Counted from the first letter of the stretch, positions 10,624 to 20,458 are shown. The stretch: DNA of 63,097 nucleotides from Lactiplantibacillus plajomi (GCF_005405405.1 NZ_BJDZ01000016.1:1-63097), one strand, 5' to 3'. Notes: generated from the letters alone by a model not told the origin. Program-made: numbers and translations.

Positions 10624-11502
10624 ATGACAGTTGAACTTAAAAATCAGTACTTGACCGTTCAAATCAATGAAGCGGGTGCCGAGTTAAGCAGTGTCAAATC
10701 TGCTGAGGGCGTTGAATACATGTGGCAGGCGGACCCTAAGTTTTGGGGCCGGCATGCCCCGGTTCTGTTTCCAATCGTGGGGCGGCTCAAGGATGACCAG
10801 TACACGGTTGCCGGGCAAGCTTACCACATGGGCCAACACGGTTTTGCCCGGGACAACGACTTTACGGTCGTGGCTCAGAGCAGTACTAGCGTGACCCTGG
10901 AACTGACGGATAACGCCACCACCCGGGCGATGTACCCGTTTGCGTTCCGGCTTCGCCTGATTTACACGTTGCAAGATCACGAGTTAACGGTGGCTTACGA
11001 CGTGCATAACCCGGCGAACCAGGACTTACTGTTTTCAATCGGTGGTCACCCGGCCTTTAACGTTCCGCTGGCTGACCCGCACGGAAGCTTAGAAAACTAC
11101 ACGTTAACGGTCGCCCCCAAGAAGGTTTACCCGCACATCCCGTTGCAGGCACCGTTAAACGATGCGGCGAACACTGATCAACTGGACTTGACTAAGCCGT
11201 TACCGTTAACGCGGGACTTCTTTAAGGATGACGCGGTCATTTTGGACCTTGATCACCAGGAGACGACTTTGATGCTGAGTTCAGATTTGGACGACCACGG
11301 GGTAGCGATGACGATTGAAAACGCACCGTACGTCGGCACCTGGTCACCATACCCGGCGGACGCACCGTTCGTTTGCCTTGAACCTTGGTGGGGCATTGCT
11401 GACAACGTGGCTACGGATGGTCAGCTAAGCCACAAGATGGGCATTAACCGCTTGGCCGCTAACCAGACGTTTAACGCCCAGTACGAAATTAAGTTCTTCT
11501 AA
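10624..11502 (+). CDS. aldose 1-epimerase family protein (LacX-like)
   Basis: A galactose-mutarotase fold (beta-sandwich) protein of 292 residues, closest in appearance to the LacX/YeaD-like branch. Visible landmarks are the early GAELSSVKS strand, the QHGFARDNDF motif, the GGHPAFNVPL segment with the conserved histidine, and the late CLEPWWGIAD motif. It probably interconverts the alpha and beta anomers of a sugar or sugar phosphate; the substrate cannot be read from sequence. It follows hslU by 32 bp with its own AGGGAG ribosome binding site and ends at a strong terminator. It may be co-transcribed with the protease genes without sharing their role. Confidence 0.85.
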   Translation: MTVELKNQYLTVQINEAGAELSSVKSAEGVEYMWQADPKFWGRHAPVLFPIVGRLKDDQYTVAGQAYHMGQHGFARDNDFTVVAQSSTSVTLELTDNATTRAMYPFAFRLRLIYTLQDHELTVAYDVHNPANQDLLFSIGGHPAFNVPLADPHGSLENYTLTVAPKKVYPHIPLQAPLNDAANTDQLDLTKPLPLTRDFFKDDAVILDLDHQETTLMLSSDLDDHGVAMTIENAPYVGTWSPYPADAPFVCLEPWWGIADNVATDGQLSHKMGINRLAANQTFNAQYEIKFF

Positions 11503-11512
11503 AGACGATTTT

Positions 11513-11554
11513 AACCGGTACGATTGCTGAAAAGTGACCGTACCGGTTTTTTTG
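11513..11554 (+). terminator. terminator after the epimerase gene
   Basis: AACCGGTACG (11513-11522) and CGTACCGGTT (11539-11548) are perfect arms followed by a run of T. Confidence 0.9.
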
Positions 11555-11644
11555 TGAATATTTACATCAGTAATATGTTACTTTAACTAAAATAAAAAAA
11601 CTAACAACACCATCACCAGCCAAGCAAGGGCAACTTTAGGGGAT

Positions 11645-11685
11645 AAATAAAACCCGCTCCACGAAATTCGCGGGGCGGGTTTGGT
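11645..11685 (-). terminator. terminator of plsY
   Basis: On the minus strand AACCCGC...GCGGGTT arms are followed by TTTTATTTAT, 10-50 nt past the plsY stop codon. Confidence 0.8.
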
Positions 11686-11694
11686 CGATACTGA

Positions 11695-12324
11695 TTAGTT
11701 CCGTTTCTTTTGTTGGCGGCGCCAACCTAAGCCGAAGTGAACGCGGGATTCGGTCCCATTTTTAATCCGGGCAATGTTACTGCGGTGCCGGTAAAAGATG
11801 AAGCCGGTTAAAACTAAGGCGACGATCGAGAGTAGCGGGTCGCGGTAGTAAAAGATTGCGATCAGCGTCACGATTGGAAACGACGTCATGCTGGCGACAC
11901 TGACCATACTTGTGACGTAGACCAAGGTGAACATGATGGCACTGGCAATTAAGAAGAATTCCCAGTTATAAGCCAGTAGAATGCCGGCGCTAGTTGCCAC
12001 CGCTTTGCCACCCTTAAAACCGATGTAAATTGAGAAGGTATGGCCCAAAATAGCGGCCAGACCGATCAACAGGGTATAGCGGTTGTCCATGTGGAAGAAT
12101 AGCGTTGGTTGGAGGGCGGCCACGGTTCCCTTTAAGATGTCCATGGCCATCACGACCGTTCCAGCAACGTGGCCTAGGACCCGGTAGGTGTTGGTGGTAC
12201 CGATATTGCCGCTACCAGTAGTCCGGATATCCGTATGGAAAAAAAGTTTACCGATGATGACTCCTGACGGAATTGATCCGATCAGGTAGGCCACGATCAG
12301 CATGCTGATGATTTTCACGATCAA
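11695..12324 (-). CDS. plsY: glycerol-3-phosphate acyltransferase PlsY
   Basis: A membrane enzyme that transfers an acyl group from acyl-phosphate to glycerol 3-phosphate, the first step of phospholipid synthesis in Gram-positives. The 209 residues contain about five membrane segments and the three signature loops: GSIPSG (17-22), SGNIGTTN (38-45) and [10 protein letters not shown] (about 105-114). The tail is basic. It is divergent from parE across a 374-bp intergenic region, the usual plsY/parE arrangement in Firmicutes. Confidence 0.95.
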   Translation of the reverse strand: MIVKIISMLIVAYLIGSIPSGVIIGKLFFHTDIRTTGSGNIGTTNTYRVLGHVAGTVVMAMDILKGTVAALQPTLFFHMDNRYTLLIGLAAILGHTFSIYIGFKGGKAVATSAGILLAYNWEFFLIASAIMFTLVYVTSMVSVASMTSFPIVTLIAIFYYRDPLLSIVALVLTGFIFYRHRSNIARIKNGTESRVHFGLGWRRQQKKRN

Positions 12325-12698
12325 AGTTGGTTCCCCCTACAATAGAATCACTTCAATATTTTAGCATGCTTTAACGTGATTCGGGGTAAAAGCGGCAAAA
12401 AAGTTTGAACTTGACAACGACTTAACAAACGTTGACAATGTAATCAAACGTACGTTCGGTGTGAGGAACGACCATTTAGTCACTAATTTAAAAAAATATT
12501 TAGATTATTTGCGAATGACGGCTTAAAATCCGTCTCACCAACGTTTAAAACTAAAAAAGTCGCTAAAAAGTCATCTTCCTGTGCTATAATCAAAATTGCA
12601 TAGCTTTAGTTAGCGGTGTCAAGCCCGATAAATCAAGTAACTACAATTCAGGGCTAAAAGTGATTTAAATTAAGTAAAATGTTAAAGGAGTTTTGGGA
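12325..12698. other. plsY/parE divergent intergenic region
   Basis: 374 bp, clearly more AT-rich than the flanking genes and with no gene. It holds the parE promoter (see the separate entry). A TGC-TAAAAT extended -10 for plsY on the minus strand lies at about 12358-12366. Two TTGACA hexamers at 12411 and 12432 have no convincing -10 partner. No structured RNA was recognised. Confidence 0.6.
12562..12590 (+). promoter_or_regulatory. extended -10 promoter of parE-parC
   Basis: TGC followed by a perfect TATAAT (12585-12590) is an extended -10 element. The region 17 nt upstream has only a poor -35. The leader to parE would be about 100 nt. Confidence 0.6.
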
Positions 12699-14705
12699 AT
12701 GGCAAAAAAAGGCCAACAATATGACGATTCTTCAATCCAAGTGCTTGAAGGATTGGAAGCCGTTCGGAAACGTCCAGGGATGTACATTGGTTCCACGGAC
12801 GGACGCGGACTCCACCATTTAGTATACGAAATTGTCGATAACGCGGTTGACGAAGCCTTGGCCGGTTACGGTAAGGAAATCAACGTGACAATTCACGCGG
12901 ATAACAGCATCACGGTCGTCGATCACGGCCGCGGGATGCCAGTCGGGATGCACGCGTCGGGGCTTCCAACGCCTGAAGTTATCCTGACGGTGTTACACGC
13001 CGGTGGTAAGTTCGGCCAGGGGGGCTATAAGACTTCCGGTGGGCTACACGGCGTCGGGGCCAGCGTGGTCAACGCCTTATCCAGTGAATTGACGGTAACC
13101 ATCATTCGTGACGGTTACCGCTACGTCGAACACTTCAAAAACGGTGGTCACCCGGTCGGTACCTTAGAAAAAAAGGGTAAGACGAACAAGCCGACCGGAA
13201 CAACGATCACCTTTAAGCCGGATAGTCAGATTTTCACAACGACGGTTTATAACTTCCAGACGCTCGCCGAACGGTTACGGGAATCGGCCTTCCTTTTAAA
13301 GGGCGTTAAAATTACGTTGACCGACGAACGTCCAAACCAGGAACAAGCCCTCGTTTTCCATTACGAAGACGGTATTAAAGCCTTTGTTAGCTATTTGAAT
13401 GAGGATAAGGATACGTTGGGTGACGTGATGTTCTTTGACGGCACCAAGGAAGGGGTCGAAGTCGAAGTCGCTGCGCAATATAACGACGGTTATTCCGAAA
13501 ACTTGTTGTCCTTTGTTAACAACGTGCGGACGCCCGATGGTGGGACCCACGAAGTCGGTTTTCGGAGTGCGTGGACCAAGGCCTTCAACGAGTACGCCCG
13601 CAAAGTCGGGTTGTTGAAGGAAAAGGATAAAAATCTGGAAGGCTCCGACGTGCGTGAAGGCTTGTCAGCGGTCATCTCACTGCGCATTCCCGAAAACTTA
13701 CTGCAGTTTGAAGGCCAAACTAAAGAGAAGTTAGGGACTCCCGAAGCCCGGACCATCGTTGATAACGTGGTCAGTGAACAACTCCAATTCTTCCTGATGG
13801 AAAACGGTGAGTTTGCCCAAATGTTGATTCGAAAATCGACCAAGGCCCGGCAAGCGCGGGAAGCGGCTCGCAAAGCACGTGATGAGAGCCGTAACGGCAA
13901 AAAGCGGCACAAGCGGGAACGGTTACTCTCCGGTAAGTTGACGCCCGCCCAGTCGAAGAACGCAAAGAAGAACGAATTGTTCCTAGTCGAAGGGGATTCC
14001 GCCGGCGGTTCTGCAAAGCAGGGCCGTGACCGGAAGTTCCAGGCCATTTTACCGCTGCGGGGGAAGGTCCTGAACACGGAAAAGGCCAAACTACCCGATA
14101 TTTTGAAGAACGAAGAAATCAATACGATGATTTATACGATCGGGGCCGGCGTCGGACCAGAATTCGATATTAAGTCGAGTAATTACGATAAGGTGATTAT
14201 CATGACCGATGCCGATACCGACGGGGCCCACATTCAAATTCTGTTACTGACCTTCTTCTATAAATACATGCGGCCAATGATCGATGCTGGTAAGATCTAT
14301 ATCGCTTTACCACCACTGTACCGACTACAAAAAAAGCAGGGTAAACAGTTACGAACCGAATACGCCTGGACTGATGAAGAGCTAGCGCTACGAACCAAAA
14401 CCTTTGGTAAGGGCTACGCCTTGCAGCGGTACAAGGGGCTTGGTGAAATGAATGCCGAGCAACTGTGGGAAACCACAATGGATCCGGAAAAACGCACGCT
14501 GGTACGGGTGCGCATCGATGACGCCGCTTTAGCTGAAAAGCGGGTCACAACTTTAATGGGTGACAAAGTCGAACCTCGACGGAAGTGGATCGAAAGTAAC
14601 GTTCACTTTACGCTCGATGAAGACGGCTCAATCTTAGATAATCAAGCCGTTTCTTCTGCACACGAAAAAGCTGATGAAGAATTAGCCCAACAATTAAAGC
14701 ACTAA
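12699..14705 (+). CDS. parE: DNA topoisomerase IV subunit B
   Basis: The ATPase subunit of topoisomerase IV, which unlinks daughter chromosomes. The N-terminal GHKL ATPase has the RPGMYIGS loop (25-32), EIVDNAVDEA (44-53) and the GLHGVGASVVNAL lid region. A transducer domain follows, then the TOPRIM domain with EGDSAGGSAKQGRD. It is assigned as ParE rather than GyrB from its pairing with parC and its length (668 residues, no insertion). The ATG at 12699 follows AAAGGAG by eight bases; a TTG at 12693 is less likely. The parC start lies 13 bp after its stop. Confidence 0.95.
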   Translation: MAKKGQQYDDSSIQVLEGLEAVRKRPGMYIGSTDGRGLHHLVYEIVDNAVDEALAGYGKEINVTIHADNSITVVDHGRGMPVGMHASGLPTPEVILTVLHAGGKFGQGGYKTSGGLHGVGASVVNALSSELTVTIIRDGYRYVEHFKNGGHPVGTLEKKGKTNKPTGTTITFKPDSQIFTTTVYNFQTLAERLRESAFLLKGVKITLTDERPNQEQALVFHYEDGIKAFVSYLNEDKDTLGDVMFFDGTKEGVEVEVAAQYNDGYSENLLSFVNNVRTPDGGTHEVGFRSAWTKAFNEYARKVGLLKEKDKNLEGSDVREGLSAVISLRIPENLLQFEGQTKEKLGTPEARTIVDNVVSEQLQFFLMENGEFAQMLIRKSTKARQAREAARKARDESRNGKKRHKRERLLSGKLTPAQSKNAKKNELFLVEGDSAGGSAKQGRDRKFQAILPLRGKVLNTEKAKLPDILKNEEINTMIYTIGAGVGPEFDIKSSNYDKVIIMTDADTDGAHIQILLLTFFYKYMRPMIDAGKIYIALPPLYRLQKKQGKQLRTEYAWTDEELALRTKTFGKGYALQRYKGLGEMNAEQLWETTMDPEKRTLVRVRIDDAALAEKRVTTLMGDKVEPRRKWIESNVHFTLDEDGSILDNQAVSSAHEKADEELAQQLKH

Positions 14706-14718
14706 GGGAGGTCGCAAA

Positions 14719-17169
14719 TTGGCAATTGAACAACCAAAAATTCAAGAATTAACGCTTGAAGACGTCATGGGCGACCGCTTTGGCCGCTATTCGAAGTATA
14801 TTATTCAGGAACGGGCGTTACCAGATATCCGAGATGGGCTAAAACCCGTTCAACGGCGAATCCTGTACGCAATGAATCAGGACGGTAACACCTATGATAA
14901 GGGCTTCCGTAAGTCGGCCAAGTCGGTCGGTAACGTGATGGGGAACTTTCACCCGCACGGGGATTCATCGATTTACGAAGCAATGGTTCGCCTTAGTCAG
15001 GACTGGAAGTTACGCGAACCACTAATTGAAATGCACGGGAATAACGGTTCAATGGACGGCGACCCCGCCGCGGCGATGCGTTATACCGAGGCCCGGTTAA
15101 GTAAAATTGCCGGTGAGATGCTATCCGACATCGACAAGAAAACCGTCGACATGGTCTTGAACTTTGACGATACCGAGTACGAACCGACCGTGTTACCAGC
15201 GCGTTTTCCCAACTTGCTGGTCAACGGGGCAACCGGGATTTCGGCTGGTTACGCCACGGAAATCCCCCCGCATAATTTAAGTGAAGTCGTTGACGCCATT
15301 CTGTTTTTGATGAACCACCCGAAAGCGTCACTGGAAGATTTAATGGACTTTGTTAAGGGGCCGGACTTCCCAACGGGCGGCATCATTCAAGGACTGGACG
15401 GTATCAAACAGGCTTACGAAACTGGGCGCGGACGGATTGTTGTTCGTTCACGGACTAAGATCGTGCCGCTTAAGGGAAATAAATCGCAGATTGAAGTTTC
15501 CGAAATTCCTTATGAAGTTAACAAGGCGCAACTGGTTAAGAAAATTGACGAGATTCGAATCATGAAACGCATCGAGGGTATCGCCGAAGTGCGTGACGAA
15601 AGTGACCGTAAAGGCCTATCAATCGTGATTGAATTGAAGCGGGACGTTAACGCGGCCGGAATCTTAACCTACTTGTTTAAAAATACTGACCTCCAAATTA
15701 CGTATAATTTTAATATGGTGGCCATTTATCACCAACGGCCGGAACACGTTGGCCTAAAGACAATCTTGACCGCTTACTTGGAGCACCAACGCGACGTTAT
15801 TACTCGGCGGACCCAGTTTAATTTGAAGAAGGCGGCGGACCGGCAGCACATCGTTCAAGGGTTAATTAAGGCGATGTCGATTTTAGATCAAGTGATCAAA
15901 ACGATTCGTGGCAGTAAGGATAAAAAGGACGCTAAGCACAACTTAGTTGACCAATTTGACTTTTCAGAATTGCAAGCTGAAGCGATTGTCACGATGCAAC
16001 TGTACCGCTTGACGAATACCGACGTTACGCAACTTGAAAAGGAATCGCAAGAATTGGCGGACGCCATTGCTGAATACCAGTTGATTTTAGCCGAACCGAA
16101 GGAACTAGATAAGGTGCTTCGGCGAGAGTTAAAGGCGGTCGCTAAACGCTATCCAACGACCCGTTTGACGGAAATTCAAGCTGAAATTCAGGAACTGAAG
16201 GTCAAAACCGAAGTCGTGGTGCCACAAGAAGACGTCGTGGTCATGATCAGTCACGATGGCTACATCAAGCGCACTAGCATTCGGTCGTACACGGCTTCCG
16301 ACGCCGACGATAACGGGCTTAAGGATGAGGACTTCCCGATTTACCTCGAGAAGAATAGTACCTTGGATCACCTGATGATGTTCACCAACTTGGGCCACTT
16401 GATTTACCGGCCGGTTTACGAACTGACCGACGCAAAGTGGAAGGATACTGGCGAGCACATTTCGCAAACGATTGGGCTGGCGGATAACGAACAGATCACC
16501 TGGGTCTTCTCGTTTGAAAACCTGAAAACAACCGGTAAATTCTTAGTAGCGACTAACGACGGCTACATTAAGCAAACGGCTTTTGCCGACTACGTCCCTG
16601 GTCGAACTTACAAGACGCGTGCCAGTCAGTTCATTAAATTGAAGACGACCGGTGCCGAAGTTGTCACGGTCAACTACTTACCAAGCGCACCGGAAGGCAC
16701 CCTGGTGTTAGTCACCCAACACGGTTACGGATTGCGTTACGACCTCAGTGAAGTTCCGACGATTGGGGCTAAAGCGGGGGGCGTAAAGTCCATGGACCTG
16801 CGTGACGACTTGATTGTCCGGGCCGACTTAGCCGGTGAGACTGACCTGATTGCGATGATTACGCAACGGGGTTCGTTCAAGAAGATGAAAGTTGCTGATA
16901 TTCCGGTAACTAGTCGTGCCCGGCGCGGGGTCCAGGTGCTACGTGAATTGAAGAATAACCCGCACCGAGTCGCTGATGACGTCATCATCGCTGGTGGAAC
17001 TAGTGGTACGGCCCTGGAAGTACTGACTGACCGTGGTAAACGACACACGATTTTAGCCGACGAACACCCGGTCAGCGCCCGGTACTCGAACGGCTCGTTC
17101 GTGATCGATACGGACACGGAAGGGACGCCGTTGACGATGCAGGAGCACCCGGTACCATTAACAGTGTAA
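14719..17169 (+). CDS. parC: DNA topoisomerase IV subunit A
   Basis: The DNA breakage-reunion subunit. The active-site tyrosine is Y122 in AMRYTEARLSKIA. The quinolone-resistance region reads HPHGDSSIYEAM with S83 and E87 at the positions that mutate in resistant strains, so it looks wild type. The tower and coiled-coil regions are followed by a C-terminal beta-pinwheel with repeated strands near 490-800. It starts with TTG at 14719, with GGGAGG eight bases upstream and no alternative ATG nearby. 816 residues, co-transcribed with parE. Confidence 0.95.
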   Translation: MAIEQPKIQELTLEDVMGDRFGRYSKYIIQERALPDIRDGLKPVQRRILYAMNQDGNTYDKGFRKSAKSVGNVMGNFHPHGDSSIYEAMVRLSQDWKLREPLIEMHGNNGSMDGDPAAAMRYTEARLSKIAGEMLSDIDKKTVDMVLNFDDTEYEPTVLPARFPNLLVNGATGISAGYATEIPPHNLSEVVDAILFLMNHPKASLEDLMDFVKGPDFPTGGIIQGLDGIKQAYETGRGRIVVRSRTKIVPLKGNKSQIEVSEIPYEVNKAQLVKKIDEIRIMKRIEGIAEVRDESDRKGLSIVIELKRDVNAAGILTYLFKNTDLQITYNFNMVAIYHQRPEHVGLKTILTAYLEHQRDVITRRTQFNLKKAADRQHIVQGLIKAMSILDQVIKTIRGSKDKKDAKHNLVDQFDFSELQAEAIVTMQLYRLTNTDVTQLEKESQELADAIAEYQLILAEPKELDKVLRRELKAVAKRYPTTRLTEIQAEIQELKVKTEVVVPQEDVVVMISHDGYIKRTSIRSYTASDADDNGLKDEDFPIYLEKNSTLDHLMMFTNLGHLIYRPVYELTDAKWKDTGEHISQTIGLADNEQITWVFSFENLKTTGKFLVATNDGYIKQTAFADYVPGRTYKTRASQFIKLKTTGAEVVTVNYLPSAPEGTLVLVTQHGYGLRYDLSEVPTIGAKAGGVKSMDLRDDLIVRADLAGETDLIAMITQRGSFKKMKVADIPVTSRARRGVQVLRELKNNPHRVADDVIIAGGTSGTALEVLTDRGKRHTILADEHPVSARYSNGSFVIDTDTEGTPLTMQEHPVPLTV

Positions 17170-17300
17170 AAGTTTTGTAAGGATTGTGGTAATTTCTGAA
17201 GGTTCGCCTAAGCAACGCTTGCATGCTTACGGGCGTTAGCAGTAAGATTAAGTGGAACGTTTATTTGATTAATAATTAGTTAAGCTTTATTTACCGATAA

Positions 17301-17336
17301 CAAGCGCTTGCTTTCAAATCTAATCTTGTTTAATAT
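17301..17336 (+). promoter_or_regulatory. lysR promoter with palindromic operator
   Basis: TTGCTT (17308-17313), a 17-nt spacer and TAATAT (17331-17336). The perfect palindrome CAAGCGCTTG (17301-17310) overlaps the -35 box, as expected for autorepression. Its core resembles a catabolite-responsive element, but the outer bases do not fit well. Confidence 0.6.
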
Positions 17337-17384
17337 TATAGATATCATAAGATGATGATAAGACGAAAGGATCAGGTAAAATTC

Positions 17385-18344
17385 ATGAAGACAACTCAAG
17401 AAAGTATTTTTTCCTCAAAGACTTTGACGTATTTCTTGCAATTAGCTGAAACTATGAATTATACGCAGGCGGCCCAGATTTTGGGAATTACCCAACCCGC
17501 GTTGACCCAACAGATTAAGAAACTCGAGCGTACGGTTGGTGCGCCGCTGTTTTATTCAGTTGGTAAAAAATTACGCTTATCTGATGCGGGTTACACGATG
17601 CTTAATGCAACCCACAATATCTACGACGTTTTAAACAAGGCAACCGATGAGATTCAGCAAACGACGAGCGCCACTCAGGGTGCGATCAATATTGGGATTT
17701 TAGCTTCCATTGAGGATCACGTTTTTGAAGACTTTGCCATTAAGTATTACGAAGCTAACCCGAACGTGATTATTTCGTTCCACATGTTGACCCGTAAAGA
17801 AATTTGGGAACGCCTTGAAAACAACCTGATTGACTTAGCCGTCATGTATTTACCGGACGAAAGTATTAAGAACTGGAAGCCGTACCAGTCCAAGAAGATT
17901 ATTCAAGACGAATTATTGTTTATCTCCAGTGACCCGAAGATGGCTAAAAAGAAGCGTATCAAGTTTAAGGATACGACGAGTAAGCCGTGGGCGATGTACC
18001 CGGAAAATTACTATCTAGACCAAGTCATCAAAGAATCTTACAAAAACCAGATGGCTGATTTACCAACACCGGTGGCCCGGTTTACCCAACCCGAACAAAT
18101 TTACCGGTTTGTGGCCGCAACGGCGACGAATACGGCGTTACCAAATTCGTTCATGGTTGCCAACCCGGCGGTCGATAAATTACACACGATTTCGTTTGAA
18201 CCAGCCATTAAGTTTGACCTCAACTTTGTCTTCCGCAAGGATAAGGATCAAATTCCTCGGATCAAGAATTTCTTGGAAGAATTTGATACTTACTTGCGGA
18301 GCGAAGATTACATCACACGGTTACAAAAATTTAATCAAAAATAA
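17385..18344 (+). CDS. LysR family transcriptional regulator
   Basis: The N-terminal winged HTH (about residues 10-70) is typical: LTYFLQLAETMNYTQAAQILGITQPALTQQIKKLE. A periplasmic-binding-protein-like effector domain follows (about 95-300). There are 319 residues from the ATG at 17385. An upstream ATG at 17352 would add 11 basic residues but has no ribosome binding site. It is followed 22 bp later by ppaC and may simply share its transcript. The effector and targets cannot be inferred. A palindrome overlaps its own promoter. Confidence 0.88.
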   Translation: MKTTQESIFSSKTLTYFLQLAETMNYTQAAQILGITQPALTQQIKKLERTVGAPLFYSVGKKLRLSDAGYTMLNATHNIYDVLNKATDEIQQTTSATQGAINIGILASIEDHVFEDFAIKYYEANPNVIISFHMLTRKEIWERLENNLIDLAVMYLPDESIKNWKPYQSKKIIQDELLFISSDPKMAKKKRIKFKDTTSKPWAMYPENYYLDQVIKESYKNQMADLPTPVARFTQPEQIYRFVAATATNTALPNSFMVANPAVDKLHTISFEPAIKFDLNFVFRKDKDQIPRIKNFLEEFDTYLRSEDYITRLQKFNQK

Positions 18345-18366
18345 GTTTTAAAGGAGTTTTGTGCGC

Positions 18367-19296
18367 ATGAGTAAGGAATTAGTTTTTGGACATCAAAATC
18401 CCGATACCGACGCAATTGTGGCGGCTAAGGCCTTTTCATATTTAGAAAACAAGTTAGGGGCGGACACCGAAGCCGTTGCTTTAGGCGAACCTAACGAAGA
18501 AACCAAGTACGTGTTAGATCATTTCAATGAACCGGCACCGCGGGTTATCACCAAGGCGGCTCCGGAAGTTGATAAGGTGATGTTAGTTGACCACAACGAA
18601 CCACAACAAAGTGTCAGCGACATTGCCGACGTGATGGTCACCCACGTGGTCGACCATCACCGGATCTCTAACTTTAACACGGCGCAACCATTATTCTACC
18701 GTGCAGAACCGCTTGGCTGTGTTAGCACCGTGGTTTACAAGTTATTTAAAGAAAACAAGGTCGAAATCCCGGCTAAGTTAGCTGGTTTGATGCTTTCTGC
18801 CATCATTTCCGACACGTTATTATTAAAGTCCCCAACAACCACGCCAACCGACGTTGCCGTAGTTAAGGATTTAGCTAAGATTGCCGACGTTGACTACGAA
18901 AGCTACGGTTTAGCCATGTTGAAGGCGGGCACTAACATTGATAGCAAGTCCGAAAAGGAATTAATCGATGCTGACGCCAAGTCCTTCGACATGAATGGTT
19001 CGACCGTTCGTGTCGCTCAAATCAACACGGTCGACTTAGACGACGTCTTCAAGCGTCAAGCTGCTTTAGAAGCGGCTGCTAAGGATGAAAACAAGGCTGA
19101 AGGTTATGACTTGTTCTTGATTTTGGCAACGAACATCTTGAACAGTGATTCCGAATTATTAGTCGTTGGTGAACCAACGGCACCCGTTGAAAAGGCCTTC
19201 GGTAAGCAATTGGCTAACAACCGCTTAAGCTTACCAGGCGTTGTCTCACGTAAAAAGCAAGTGGTACCGCCATTGACGGACGCTTTTAATGCTTAA
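18367..19296 (+). CDS. ppaC: manganese-dependent inorganic pyrophosphatase
   Basis: A family II pyrophosphatase (DHH superfamily) that hydrolyses pyrophosphate to phosphate. The metal ligands are visible: H9, D13 and D15 (GHQNPDTDA), D75 (VDHNE), and the DHH signature D96-H97-H98. The C-terminal DHHA2 domain ends with [10 protein letters not shown], the substrate-binding motif. The ATG at 18367 matches the conserved family start ([17 protein letters not shown]); the upstream GTG at 18361 is less likely. 309 residues, complete. Confidence 0.96.
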   Translation: MSKELVFGHQNPDTDAIVAAKAFSYLENKLGADTEAVALGEPNEETKYVLDHFNEPAPRVITKAAPEVDKVMLVDHNEPQQSVSDIADVMVTHVVDHHRISNFNTAQPLFYRAEPLGCVSTVVYKLFKENKVEIPAKLAGLMLSAIISDTLLLKSPTTTPTDVAVVKDLAKIADVDYESYGLAMLKAGTNIDSKSEKELIDADAKSFDMNGSTVRVAQINTVDLDDVFKRQAALEAAAKDENKAEGYDLFLILATNILNSDSELLVVGEPTAPVEKAFGKQLANNRLSLPGVVSRKKQVVPPLTDAFNA

Positions 19297-19307
19297 TTGA
19301 GTTCCCT

Positions 19308-19343
19308 AAGAAGCTTTGATCAGTTGATCAAGGCTTCTTTTTT
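19308..19343 (+). terminator. terminator of ppaC
   Basis: A nearly perfect stem of about 15 bp (AAGAAGCTTTGATCA at 19308-19322 with TGATCAAGGCTTCTT) with a 2-nt central gap and a T-run that continues into the msrB promoter. Confidence 0.88.
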
Positions 19344-19369
19344 GTATTTTTAGCGGGAAGGCGTATAGT
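19342..19369 (+). promoter_or_regulatory. promoter of msrB-msrA
   Basis: TTGTAT (19342-19347), a 16-nt spacer and TATAGT (19364-19369). The -35 box is built into the T-tract of the ppaC terminator, so transcription would restart right where the previous unit ends. Confidence 0.55.
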
Positions 19370-19377
19370 AATAGGTG

Positions 19378-19405
19378 GGCAAAAGATTGTGCACAACCTT
19401 TTGCC
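19378..19405. promoter_or_regulatory. 28-bp palindrome upstream of msrB
   Basis: 13 of 14 positions are symmetric (GGCAAAAG...CTTTTGCC flanking TTGTGCACAA). It lies just downstream of the predicted -10 box, near the transcription start, and ends 23 bp before the msrB ATG. It could be the operator of a dimeric repressor, or a leader hairpin in the mRNA. Confidence 0.6.
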
Positions 19406-19428
19406 TGAAATTAGAAAGGACTGATGAT

Positions 19429-19875
19429 ATGCCTGAACAAGATGCAGAACTTCGCCAGCGCTTGACGGCTGAACAGTACGCTGTCACCCAGGAAGCAGCA
19501 ACGGAACGGCCGTTTACCGGTAAGTACGATGATTTTTATCAAGAAGGAATCTACGTCGACGTTGTGAGTGGTGAACCGTTATTCAGCTCGTTAGATAAGT
19601 ACGATGCGGGGTGTGGCTGGCCGTCCTTTACGCGACCGATTCAAAAACAGCGGCTGACGGAAAATTACGACGATTCGTTTGGCATGCACCGTACAGAAGT
19701 TTTGAGTCCCCAAGCTAAATCGCACTTAGGTCACGTTTTTCTCGACGGTCCCCGTGACCGCGGTGGCTTACGTTATTGCATTAATTCGGCGGCGCTCCGA
19801 TTTATTCCGGTTGCGTCGTTAGCCGCTGAGGGCTACGGTGAGTACCAGGCATTGTTTAAAGCAGATCATTCCTAG
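19429..19875 (+). CDS. msrB: peptide-methionine (R)-S-oxide reductase MsrB
   Basis: Reduces the R form of methionine sulfoxide in proteins. The 148 residues include DAGCGWPSF (C62 region), GHVFLDGP and the catalytic cysteine C117 in [11 protein letters not shown]. The two CxxC zinc motifs of many MsrB proteins are absent, as in other Firmicute forms. AAAGGA precedes the ATG at 19429; an upstream in-frame GTG (19375) would include the palindrome and is rejected. It is 11 bp from msrA and the pair is probably co-transcribed for oxidative repair. Confidence 0.94.
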   Translation: MPEQDAELRQRLTAEQYAVTQEAATERPFTGKYDDFYQEGIYVDVVSGEPLFSSLDKYDAGCGWPSFTRPIQKQRLTENYDDSFGMHRTEVLSPQAKSHLGHVFLDGPRDRGGLRYCINSAALRFIPVASLAAEGYGEYQALFKADHS

Positions 19876-19886
19876 GAGGGACCTAA

Positions 19887-20402
19887 ATGACAGATACAGC
19901 AATCTTTGCTGGTGGGTGTTTCTGGTGCATGGTTCAGCCTTTTGACCAACAGCCCGGAATCAAGCAGGTCGTCTCGGGCTACACAGGTGGTACCGTTGCT
20001 AATCCCACGTATGAACAAGTCGCGAGCCATACGACCGGGCATACCGAGGCGGTTGAAATTACGTTTGATCCGGAAATCATCAGTTACGCGCAACTAGTTG
20101 AAATTTATTGGCGCCAAACGGACCCGACCGACGCCTCCGGACAATTCCAAGACCGGGGCGATAGTTACCGGCCAGTGATTTTCGTCAATAGTCCGGAACA
20201 GCGTGAAGTTGCAACCGCGTCAAAAGCGGCGTTAGCGGCTAGTGGGCGGTTCACGCAACCCATCGTGACGCAAATTGAAGACGCCAAGCCGTTTTACCGG
20301 GCCGAAGAAGCGCACCAGGACTTCTACCGGCGCAACCCGTTTCGGTATCAAATCGAAGAAATGGGCGGACGCGAGCAATTTTTGAAAAAGTATTGGCGTT
20401 AA
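19887..20402 (+). CDS. msrA: peptide-methionine (S)-S-oxide reductase MsrA
   Basis: Reduces the S form of methionine sulfoxide. The signature GCFWC is at 10-14, with C11 as the nucleophile, followed by [14 protein letters not shown] and [17 protein letters not shown]. There are 171 residues. AGGAGG lies upstream. It forms a two-gene unit with msrB, so both stereoisomers are covered. Confidence 0.95.
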   Translation: MTDTAIFAGGCFWCMVQPFDQQPGIKQVVSGYTGGTVANPTYEQVASHTTGHTEAVEITFDPEIISYAQLVEIYWRQTDPTDASGQFQDRGDSYRPVIFVNSPEQREVATASKAALAASGRFTQPIVTQIEDAKPFYRAEEAHQDFYRRNPFRYQIEEMGGREQFLKKYWR

Positions 20403-20413
20403 TCTTAAATCAT

Positions 20414-20456
20414 AAAAGTGGCGCTCCCAGTTGGTCTGGGGGCGCCACTTTCTGTT
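20414..20456. terminator. bidirectional terminator between msrA and yozE-like gene
   Basis: AAAGTGGCGCTCCCA pairs with TGGGGGCGCCACTTT. T-runs exist on both strands, so it can serve both convergent genes. Confidence 0.88.
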
Positions 20457-20458
20457 GG

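Noticed and set aside
12411-12437. Two TTGACA hexamers as possible parE promoters
   Set aside because: Neither has a -10 box at 16-18 nt; the extended -10 at 12585 is better.
13490-14122. Long minus-strand open frame of 210 codons inside parE
   Set aside because: Shadow of the parE coding frame; no ribosome binding site, and parE is unambiguous.
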